Below, in pieces: positions 14,172 to 20,481 of a stretch of DNA of 20,481 nt. Numbering within the stretch: position 1 is the stretch's first letter; the number at the start of each line of letters is the position of its first letter. The notes beneath the pieces were generated by a model. It saw nothing but the letters and a program-made list of their open reading frames with translations. It had not been told where the DNA came from and did no database searches. Source of the DNA: an uncultured Desulfobacterium sp. (GTDB taxonomy: Bacteria; Desulfobacterota; Desulfobacteria; Desulfobacterales; Desulfobacteraceae); NCBI GenBank assembly GCA_937124525.1, contig CAKZLA010000458.1, positions 1-20,481 of the forward strand. Direction: 5' to 3'. Position numbers and translations under genes: made by a program.

Positions 14172-16166
14172 GTGAAAAAACAACGTATAAAATCTTCCAT
14201 GAAATGGACACTTCCAGATATTGTGGACCTTGAATATTTTTTAGAACAGGACCATGGGACACAGGGGGAAGAGATCCTCAAAAAAAGGGATAGACAGTTT
14301 TATTTGGACCGGATTCGATGGGATCTGGATGAATCAGCTTCCCACGGTTTGGCGCATCCAGAGGATGGATCTCTGGCAAGACAGGCCATTTTAAAATGGC
14401 TTGAATTACGGCGGGATGCAGAAAAGAAACAAAAAAAGACTGCACTTCTTCCCGGGGCACTCTATAAAGAAACCGCCACTTTTCTGACCTGGCTTTTTTT
14501 ATTTGGAGGCCTCTTTCTTGGCATCACCGTGGTGGCCTCTTTTTTTTCCTACGCCGGAGCCCGGCCTTTAAATATTTCCTATTATCTTACCCTGACTCTT
14601 CTGGGGCAACTGATACTGCTTGGGGGGTCCGTGGTTGGCTTTATGTTTGCCCGCACCGGTGGTGTTTCTACGCCAATGCCTTTGCTCCAGCGCTTTTTGG
14701 CCCTTTGTGTGCATAAAACCATGGAAACGCTCAAGCAAAAATCCCAGGTGCATATTTCCCGGGATCATCAGTATGCCATGGCCGGGGCACTGGGCTTTAT
14801 CCGGACAAAACACCGAATTTATGGTCCCCTTTTTTTCTGGCCCTTGTTTATCCTGGCTCAGGTATTTGCCCTGGGGTTTAATGTGGGGGTGATTGGCATG
14901 ACCCTGGCCCGGGTTTTTTTTTCCGACACTGCCTTTGGCTGGCAGTCCACCCTCCAGGTGGGGCCGGAACTGGTTCATGGGGTGGTTTCCGTGGTGGCAC
15001 TGCCATGGTCCTGGCTTTTCCCCCAGGGAATTGCCTGTCCTACTCTGGAACAAATAGCAGGCAGCCGCATGATCCTGAAAGATGGTATCTACCATCTCAC
15101 CACCGGAGATCTCATTTCCTGGTGGCCCTTTTTATGCCTTTGCGTTTTTTTTTATGGGCTGTTGCCCCGGCTTTTTCTGGCGGGGATGGGGCAGTGGATG
15201 AAAAATAGGTGCCTTGGAGGTTTGTCTTTGAACCACGCCTCCTGTCAACGCCTTTTGGCCCGGATGACCACGCCGGTGGTCTCCATTGAAGGATCACTAT
15301 CCTCCTCCTTTTCTGGTGGTTCGCCTTCTTCTTTATCCCTGCGTCCTGGTGGAAAAGAAGAGTCTGTTCCAGAAACACTTGCCCCTTCACCGGGTAAAAA
15401 TGACGCTGAGCTTTTATCTGGACGTATTAGTGAAAAAAGAAAAAAAATGTTTAATTTTCCAGATTCTGAAAATGAAAGCGTAGACCAAGCCCATGCACCG
15501 GCGTGCACGGATATTGGAATTTCTCCCCAGGCAGACAAGACAGACAAAAAGGATAAAACCGGTGTCCCGGTTCATGGAGAACACCCCCTCCCATCGGGTC
15601 CTGATCCATTGCTTGTATCCCGCCGGGCGCTGGTGCTGGTGTCCGATGATCTGGAAGAGATGCTGGACGGGGATGAACTGCCCCACCAGGTGTTAATGCA
15701 GTGTGGGGTCACCCTTGTGGAGCAGATGCTCGTGGGGGTGGACAGCCCCAGGGAATTAGAAATGATAAAATTTATATGCAATCCTTCCCATGCTTCGGCA
15801 GATAATAAATTATTGAGTTTAACAAAAGGTATAAAAAAAAATATCACAATCGACCTGACAGAAGCTGGCACCCAGAACCCAGCATCCAATATCCAGCACC
15901 CAATACCTGAAATCCAGCCAATTTCCTCCATTGTATGGCTGCACGAGGCATGGCAGCCCCCCATCAAGGAGACATTGTCTTTTCTCCAGGGACTTCGCAG
16001 GGTCGCAGGAGATGGTACGGATATCATCGTCGGACTGGTGGGAAAACCATCGGCGGACACCTTGTTTACCCCACCATCTGCCATGGATCTGTCCGTGTGG
16101 CAGAAAAAACTGGATGCCCTGGGGGACCCTTGGCTTCGCATGGCATCCATGGAGAAAGAATCATGA
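14172..16166 (+). CDS. DUF2868 family membrane protein, 664 aa
   Basis: Recognised as DUF2868 from the N-terminal LPDIVDLEYFLEQD motif, the membrane region and the DUF3482 partner gene. Likely membrane segments lie at about 104-126, 136-160, 217-250 and 317-337, with a further hydrophobic stretch near 265-284. Residues 370-480 are low-complexity (S, P, G, D, K), followed by a soluble alpha/beta-like domain (ALVLVSDDLEEML to the end). The GTG at 14172 has AAAAAGG about 9 nt upstream; the ATG at 14199 lacks a good site. Residues about 567-583 (TQNPASNIQHPIPEIQP) are encoded by a CCCAG-type repeat and look like an insertion. The stop overlaps the GTPase start by ATGA. It is probably a membrane platform for the GTPase; function unknown. 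Confidence 0.85.
   Translation: MKKQRIKSSMKWTLPDIVDLEYFLEQDHGTQGEEILKKRDRQFYLDRIRWDLDESASHGLAHPEDGSLARQAILKWLELRRDAEKKQKKTALLPGALYKETATFLTWLFLFGGLFLGITVVASFFSYAGARPLNISYYLTLTLLGQLILLGGSVVGFMFARTGGVSTPMPLLQRFLALCVHKTMETLKQKSQVHISRDHQYAMAGALGFIRTKHRIYGPLFFWPLFILAQVFALGFNVGVIGMTLARVFFSDTAFGWQSTLQVGPELVHGVVSVVALPWSWLFPQGIACPTLEQIAGSRMILKDGIYHLTTGDLISWWPFLCLCVFFYGLLPRLFLAGMGQWMKNRCLGGLSLNHASCQRLLARMTTPVVSIEGSLSSSFSGGSPSSLSLRPGGKEESVPETLAPSPGKNDAELLSGRISEKRKKMFNFPDSENESVDQAHAPACTDIGISPQADKTDKKDKTGVPVHGEHPLPSGPDPLLVSRRALVLVSDDLEEMLDGDELPHQVLMQCGVTLVEQMLVGVDSPRELEMIKFICNPSHASADNKLLSLTKGIKKNITIDLTEAGTQNPASNIQHPIPEIQPISSIVWLHEAWQPPIKETLSFLQGLRRVAGDGTDIIVGLVGKPSADTLFTPPSAMDLSVWQKKLDALGDPWLRMASMEKES
15869..15920 (+). 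repeat. CCCAGCACCC-type tandem repeat inside the DUF2868 coding sequence
   Basis: About 52 bp made of variants of CCCAGAA/CCAGCAT/CCAATAT/CCAGCAC/CCAATAC, the same family as the repeats at 17769-17823 and, inverted, 17590-17635. It is in frame and encodes a proline/glutamine/isoleucine-rich stretch between two normal-looking parts of the soluble domain. The shared DNA pattern points to insertion of a dispersed repeat rather than protein-driven conservation. Confidence 0.65.
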
Positions 16167-17578
16167 GGAATCAAGAGGTGCCTGAATTTGCCATCATCGG
16201 TCATCCCAACGAGGGGAAATCTTCGGTGGTCTCCACCCTGAGTGAGGATGACACGGTGCGCATCGGCCCATTCCCCGGAGAAACCACGGTGTGTCAGACC
16301 TTTCCGGTGGTGGTGGACGGAAAAGAGATCATCCGGTTTGTGGATACGCCAGGGTTTCAGAATCCTCGTCAGACCCTGGCATGGATGCAGCGATACAAAG
16401 GGCCGGGGCATGGCATTGTGGAGGCCTTTATTGAGGCCCACAAAGATGACCTTGATTTCATGGATGAGTGCGAGCTGTTAAGCCCCATTGCCCGGGGCGC
16501 TGGCATTATTTATGTGGTGGACGGGTCCCGCCCGTTGCGCAAGATGGATCGCGTAGAAATGGAGATTCTTCGCTTGACTGCCCGCCCCCGCATGGCCATT
16601 ATCAATGCCAAGGAGAGTGATACCCAATATCTGGACGTCTGGAAAATGGAGTTTCGACGTCAGTTCAATGCCATTCGTCGCTTCAATGCCCACCATGCCA
16701 CCTATGCTGAACGTCTGGATCTTCTGGAGAGCTTAAAGCGGGTGGACCAGGACTGGCAGCCAGCCTTGAACCTTGTGATTGATGTCTTTAAAAAGGAGTG
16801 GGATCACCGGGTCTCCCAGACAGCCCGGATTATTCTTCAGTTGCTGGAAGAGACAATGAGCCTCACCCTTACGGGAAGTATCAAAAAAGGCAAGGATGCC
16901 CGGGAGGTCAGGCTGGAACTGGAGGAAAAGCATCGTAAAAGAATTGAAGCCATGGAGAAAAAAACCCATGCCGGTATTCGAAAATGCTTTAAGCACAATA
17001 TTTTTAATCTCACCCTTCCCTCCAACAGCATTCTCCATGAAAATCTGTTCAGCCATGATACCTGGCGGTTCTTAGGTTTGAAACCCGGGGAAGTCGTCCT
17101 GGCCGCCGGTGTGGCAGGGGGGGCCGCCGGGGCCGCCCTTGACGTGGCCGCAGCAGGCCTTACCTTTGGTATCTTTTCCACCCTTGGGGGACTGGTGGGG
17201 GCCGGATCTGCCGCCTTGAGTGGGCGGCGCATGGCTGCTCTCTCCTTTAAGGGGGTAAAGCTGGGAAGGGACCAAATCCGGGTGGGGCCTCCGTCCTCCA
17301 TACAATTTTTCCATGTATTATTAGACCGGGCCCTTATTTATTATGCAAGTGTGATCAACTGGGCCCATGGGCGAAGGGATGGGGATCATGGCGGTGACCC
17401 GGAAATGGCCAGTCGCCTGAAAAAAGGATACACCGCCTTTTGGGGCTCCCGGGAAAAAAAAATCTGTAAAGATTATTTTGAGTCCATCACGGAAAACAAA
17501 TCAAAAAAGCGGGAGGCAGCCGGTAAACAACTTCATTCCCTACTGGAAACAAAGCTGAATCAATTGTCCGACAGGTAA
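16163..17578 (+). CDS. DUF3482 family GTPase, 471 aa
   Basis: The start is the ATG at 16163, in an ATGA overlap with DUF2868 and 8 nt after GGAG; the open frame extends further upstream only as an overlap of DUF2868. GTPase motifs are the P-loop GHPNEGKSS (13-21), switch T41/T42, DTPG (61-64) and a divergent G4, NAKESD (148-153), in place of NKxD. The middle (about 190-330) is helical and charged. The C-terminal DUF3482 part has Gly/Ala-rich hydrophobic helices (about 363-412) that could touch the membrane, then a basic tail. The family is uncharacterised and regularly paired with DUF2868. A membrane-associated GTP switch is inferred; the process it controls is unknown. Confidence 0.9.
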   Translation: MRNQEVPEFAIIGHPNEGKSSVVSTLSEDDTVRIGPFPGETTVCQTFPVVVDGKEIIRFVDTPGFQNPRQTLAWMQRYKGPGHGIVEAFIEAHKDDLDFMDECELLSPIARGAGIIYVVDGSRPLRKMDRVEMEILRLTARPRMAIINAKESDTQYLDVWKMEFRRQFNAIRRFNAHHATYAERLDLLESLKRVDQDWQPALNLVIDVFKKEWDHRVSQTARIILQLLEETMSLTLTGSIKKGKDAREVRLELEEKHRKRIEAMEKKTHAGIRKCFKHNIFNLTLPSNSILHENLFSHDTWRFLGLKPGEVVLAAGVAGGAAGAALDVAAAGLTFGIFSTLGGLVGAGSAALSGRRMAALSFKGVKLGRDQIRVGPPSSIQFFHVLLDRALIYYASVINWAHGRRDGDHGGDPEMASRLKKGYTAFWGSREKKICKDYFESITENKSKKREAAGKQLHSLLETKLNQLSDR

Positions 17579-17587
17579 ATTTTATCG

Positions 17588-17823
17588 AGCTGGGTACTGA
17601 CTGGGTACTGGGTGCTGGGTACTGGGTGCTGGGGCATTGAGAACCCAAAACCCACACACTATATCCAAAGTTATTGGTATGGTTTTTCAAAATATATAAT
17701 TTTGTGTAGCCCGGACCATGGCCGACATATAACGCTCATGCCAAGCCCTCTTACCGCGACAAAAAAAAGCCCAGCACCCAGTACCCAGTACCTATTACCT
17801 ATTAACCCAAAACCCAGAACCTG
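17588..17823. repeat. Inverted G-rich/C-rich tandem repeats, G-quadruplex-capable
   Basis: The left arm (about 17590-17635) consists of GGGTACT and GGGTGCT units: five G-tracts at 4-nt spacing from 17603 to 17634. The right arm (17769-17792) is its near reverse complement, GCCCAGCACCCAGTACCCAG onward, with about 23 of 24 bases matching apart from one extra G. AACCCAAAACCCA occurs in direct orientation at 17642-17654 and 17804-17816. The 130-bp centre has no gene. The element fills the gap between the GTPase and ABC genes. Confidence 0.75.
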
Positions 17824-17842
17824 TTTTTGAATATATAATGAG

Positions 17843-19591
17843 GTGACTTTGAAACAGTTCCAATTACTGAAACCCTATCTCCTGGAGCGGAAATTTCACA
17901 TTGCCGTTGGCCTGCTTTGCCTTTTGCTTGTTGATTTGTTTCAACTGTTTATTCCAAGGATCGTCAAATGGGCCATTGACGATATCACCCTGCAATCCAG
18001 CTCCCGGGGTGAATTGTTCAAATATGGGCTGTACATTGCCCTGTCTGCCATGGCCATTGGTGTTTTCAGGTTCTGCTGGCGTTATCTTATTATGGGCACG
18101 GCCCGGCGCATGGAAGAGGGAATCAGGGGACAGTTGTTTAACCATATCCAAACACTGCCCACCCGGTTTTTTGATACCACCTCAAGCGGTGATATCATGG
18201 CCCATGCCACCAATGACATGACCAACATCCGCATGGCCCTTGGCATGGGCATTGTGGGATTGACAGACACCATTGTCCTGGGCTGTGCCGCCGTTTTTTT
18301 CATGGCATACATTAATCTGGAGCTCACCTTTCTGGCACTTTTGCCCATGCCTTTTATTGCGCTTTTTACCAAAATATTGAGTAAAAAACTCTTTATGGCC
18401 TACCGGGAAGTCCAGGAATCTTTTTCCAATCTCATGGAATCCACCCGGGAGCGCTTTGCCGGCATTCGCATCATCAAGGCATTTAACCGTGAGGCCACCG
18501 AAGTGGCAGGCATGACCCAGGAATCCAACGCTTATATCTCCAGTAACATGAAGCTTGTGAAACTACGGGGATTGATCTTTCCCCTGGTGATTTTCCTTAA
18601 TAATGTCAGCCTTGCCATCATATTGGGGGCCGGGGGCCGAAAGGTGATCCTGACAGATATCTCCACCGGCGATTTTGTGGCCTTTATCAGTTATCTCAAT
18701 CTTCTCACCTGGCCGGTGATGGCCGTGGGATGGGTTACCAACATGATCCAGCGGGGAAAGGCCTCCATTGACCGCATAATTGCCATCTTAGATGTGCCAA
18801 AAGAACAGGAAAAGTCCGGAGAAATATTTACCCCGTCAAAGATTCATGGAGAAATTGTCGTGGATAATATCTCTTTTTCCTTTGATCAAAAAATTCTTGA
18901 CGGGGTGGATTTTAAGCTGAAACCGGGTGAGGTTCTTGGCATAGCTGGGCCCCCGGGAAGTGGAAAAACCACCCTGGCAAACCTTTTGCCAAGGCTCTAT
19001 GATACAGACAGCGGCACCATTTTTATTGACGGCATGGACATTGGTCATATTTCCCTTAATCTCTTGAGACAGTCCATCTCCTTCATGCCCCAGGAGCCCT
19101 TTCTTTTCTCCGGCACCATTGAGGCCAACCTGCGATTTGGTGATCCAGGAGCAGATGATGAAAAAATCAACAAGGCCCTTTCCATGGCTGGGCTGACACA
19201 AACCATTTCAGGACTCCCCCGGGGCCTTGACACCATTATAGGAGAAAAAGGGGTGATGCTTTCCGGTGGCCAGAAACAGCGCATTGCCCTTGCCCGGGCC
19301 TTTTTAAAAGATTCCCCCATCCTGATCCTGGATGATCCCGTGAGCCAGGTGGACATGGGCACAGCATCGGATATTGTTCGGATCATTGATGCCATGTCAG
19401 GTAAAAAGACCATTGTTATTATCTCCCACCGGTTTTCCATTTTTAAGAATGCAGACCATGTGATGGTATTGGACCAGGGCAGGATTGTGGAACAGGGTAC
19501 CCACCGGGAACTCATTGACCACAATGGTTACTATGCCCGATCCTGGCAGATGCAGGAGACTGAAGCGGCGTTGGTAAGGAGTGACTCATGA
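17843..19591 (+). CDS. ABC half-exporter (MdlA/YheI-like), degenerate-site subunit, 582 aa
   Basis: The N-terminal exporter membrane domain (about 15-310, six helices expected) is followed by a nucleotide-binding domain with Walker A GPPGSGKT (369-376), Q417, signature LSGGQ (473-477), Walker B ILILD (493-497) and H529. The residue after Walker B, normally the catalytic Glu, is D498. This change marks the degenerate site of heterodimeric exporters, so the next gene is the likely partner. The start is unsure: GTG at 17843 lacks a ribosome site, while TTG at 17849 follows GAGGTGA closely. The stop overlaps the next ATG by ATGA. The substrate is unknown; drug, lipid or peptide export are all possible for the family. 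Confidence 0.92.
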   Translation: MTLKQFQLLKPYLLERKFHIAVGLLCLLLVDLFQLFIPRIVKWAIDDITLQSSSRGELFKYGLYIALSAMAIGVFRFCWRYLIMGTARRMEEGIRGQLFNHIQTLPTRFFDTTSSGDIMAHATNDMTNIRMALGMGIVGLTDTIVLGCAAVFFMAYINLELTFLALLPMPFIALFTKILSKKLFMAYREVQESFSNLMESTRERFAGIRIIKAFNREATEVAGMTQESNAYISSNMKLVKLRGLIFPLVIFLNNVSLAIILGAGGRKVILTDISTGDFVAFISYLNLLTWPVMAVGWVTNMIQRGKASIDRIIAILDVPKEQEKSGEIFTPSKIHGEIVVDNISFSFDQKILDGVDFKLKPGEVLGIAGPPGSGKTTLANLLPRLYDTDSGTIFIDGMDIGHISLNLLRQSISFMPQEPFLFSGTIEANLRFGDPGADDEKINKALSMAGLTQTISGLPRGLDTIIGEKGVMLSGGQKQRIALARAFLKDSPILILDDPVSQVDMGTASDIVRIIDAMSGKKTIVIISHRFSIFKNADHVMVLDQGRIVEQGTHRELIDHNGYYARSWQMQETEAALVRSDS

Positions 19592-20481
19592 AATTTGGCC
19601 TTGGCGGATACCAGGAAGAAGAACTGAAAAAACAAAAAGACATACGCCTTATGGCACGTTTTGTGCCCCTTTTAACCCAAAACCTCACCATGATTGTTTT
19701 TTCCATTCTGCTCATGGTGTTTTTGTCCCTGTTGGATATTGTGGTTCCCTTTGTCACCCGCATGGTGGTGGATGATTATATCATGCCATCCATGGCAGAC
19801 CCCGACAAATCCACATATCTCATGGGGGCCTTCTGGGGGGGGATTGCCCTTTTCGGGGTGGCCCTGGCACGGTTTATTTTCAGTTTTATTCAGATCATGA
19901 TCATGGAGCTTGCCGGCCAGCGCATGATGCATGAACTGCGTATTAAGGTTTTTTCCCACATCCAGGCCCTGCCCATCTCCTTTTTCACAAAAAACACCGT
20001 GGGACGACTTTCCACACGGGTGACCAACGATATCCAGAACATGCAGGAGATGTTCACCACGGTGATCACCTTTGTGATGAAGGATCTTTTCACCCTCACC
20101 GGCATTGTCATCATTGTGGTGGTCATGGATGTAAAACTGTCCCTGGCTCTTTTTTTCGTGATTCCCCTGGTGATTTTATCCACCTGGTTCTTTTCCCGGC
20201 ACTCCCGGGCTGTGTTTCGTCGCCTCAGGGCAAACATTGCGGAAATTAATTCCATGTTTTCCGAGTCCACCGGGGGGATTCGGGTGATCCAGCTTTTTTC
20301 CCGGCAAAAACGAATGATGGAAGAATTTGAAGAAATTAACCATGAAAATTACCTGGCCGGGGTCAACCAGGTGAAAATTTTCGGGTTGTTCATGCCGGTG
20401 GTTGACCTGTTCAGCTCTTTTGCCCTGGCCATTGTGATTTTTTATGGCGGGGGGCGGGCCGTGTCCGAGGCCCTGAGTCTT
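19588..20481 (+). CDS. ABC half-exporter (MdlB/YheH-like), membrane domain, partial at window end
   Basis: The reading frame starts at the ATG at 19588, with TAAGGAG 8 nt upstream, and stays open for 298 codons to the edge. Only the membrane domain is present. It begins with a charged extension (MKFGLGGYQEEELKKQKDI), then helices including MIVFSILLMVFLSLLDIVVPF and ALFGVALARFIFSF, the coupling region LPISFFTKNTVGRLSTRVTNDI, and IRVIQLFSRQKRMMEEFEEIN. The pattern is that of type IV exporters, and the N-terminal extension and gene order fit the catalytic partner of the preceding degenerate subunit. The nucleotide-binding domain lies beyond the window, so its catalytic Glu cannot be checked. Confidence 0.92.
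   Translation, partial: MKFGLGGYQEEELKKQKDIRLMARFVPLLTQNLTMIVFSILLMVFLSLLDIVVPFVTRMVVDDYIMPSMADPDKSTYLMGAFWGGIALFGVALARFIFSFIQIMIMELAGQRMMHELRIKVFSHIQALPISFFTKNTVGRLSTRVTNDIQNMQEMFTTVITFVMKDLFTLTGIVIIVVVMDVKLSLALFFVIPLVILSTWFFSRHSRAVFRRLRANIAEINSMFSESTGGIRVIQLFSRQKRMMEEFEEINHENYLAGVNQVKIFGLFMPVVDLFSSFALAIVIFYGGGRAVSEALSL

Noticed and set aside
13932..14183. Minus-strand open frame of 83 aa (starts MFFHLLTPFF)
   Set aside because: The middle reads plausibly as protein, but it overlaps the start and ribosome site of the DUF2868 gene, has no recognisable family and no good ribosome site. Homology search would settle it.
15935..16162. 76-codon upstream extension of the DUF3482 GTPase frame
   Set aside because: It overlaps the end of DUF2868 in another frame; the ATG at 16163 has GGAG and the usual ATGA overlap, and the P-loop then falls at residue 13 as expected.
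17612..17830. 72-aa plus-strand frame across the repeat region
   Set aside because: Composed mostly of the CCCAG/GGGT tandem repeat arms; no ribosome binding site.

Overview
The window looks like chromosomal DNA from a sulfate-reducing deltaproteobacterium, most likely Desulfobacteraceae/Desulfobacterales. This is inferred from gene content (miaB next to a SEC-C type methionine aminopeptidase, UPF0210 with a double-ACT protein, DHH-CBS protein, OleC-like ligase, DUF2868/DUF3482 pair) and moderate GC; no rRNA or phylogenetic marker is present to prove it. No rRNA, tRNA, CRISPR array or intact transposase gene was seen.

Layout. 1-500 (-): 5' part of a NarL/LuxR-type response regulator, cut by the window edge. 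501-919: non-coding, with a 21-bp-phased direct repeat and an inverted repeat. 920-1357 (-): unrecognised 145-aa protein. 1543-3258 (-): recJ. 3259-3564: intergenic, holding a small MITE-like element with terminal inverted repeats and a 7-bp flanking duplication, then a possible promoter. 3565-6015 (+): overlapping operon of a DUF4911-like small protein, miaB and map (SEC-C form). 6143-8119 (-): double-ACT regulator-like gene followed by UPF0210. 8120-8756: 637 bp non-coding with two long imperfect hairpins, one in front of each divergent operon. 8757-10885 (+): four-TM membrane protein coupled to a DHH-CBS phosphoesterase. 10962-11870 (+): HSD17B4-like short-chain dehydrogenase behind an 11-C tract, convergent with 11884-13536 (-), an OleC-like AMP-forming ligase; an intrinsic terminator sits at the junction. 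13537-14171: non-coding, with an orphan terminator. 14172-17578 (+): DUF2868 membrane protein and DUF3482 GTPase overlapping by ATGA. 17579-17842: G-rich/C-rich inverted repeats. 17843-20481 (+): two overlapping ABC half-exporter genes, probably a heterodimer; the second runs off the window.

How the genes fit together. Most of the window is housekeeping (recombination/repair, tRNA modification, N-terminal Met removal) mixed with poorly characterised conserved pairs: UPF0210+ACT, membrane protein+DHH-CBS, DUF2868+DUF3482. The SDR and the OleC-like ligase both suggest acyl-CoA/beta-hydroxy-acyl chemistry, but no OleA, OleB or OleD is visible here.

The least expected signals are non-coding: the 137-bp MITE-like element upstream of miaB; a CCCAGTACCCAGCACCC-type repeat that occurs as an inverted, G-quadruplex-capable pair and also as an in-frame block inside the DUF2868 coding sequence; the homopolymer in front of the SDR; and structured leaders at 8188-8285 and 8659-8720. 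None amounts to a demonstrated new system. The DUF2868/DUF3482 pair and the membrane/DHH-CBS pair are the best candidates for undescribed function.
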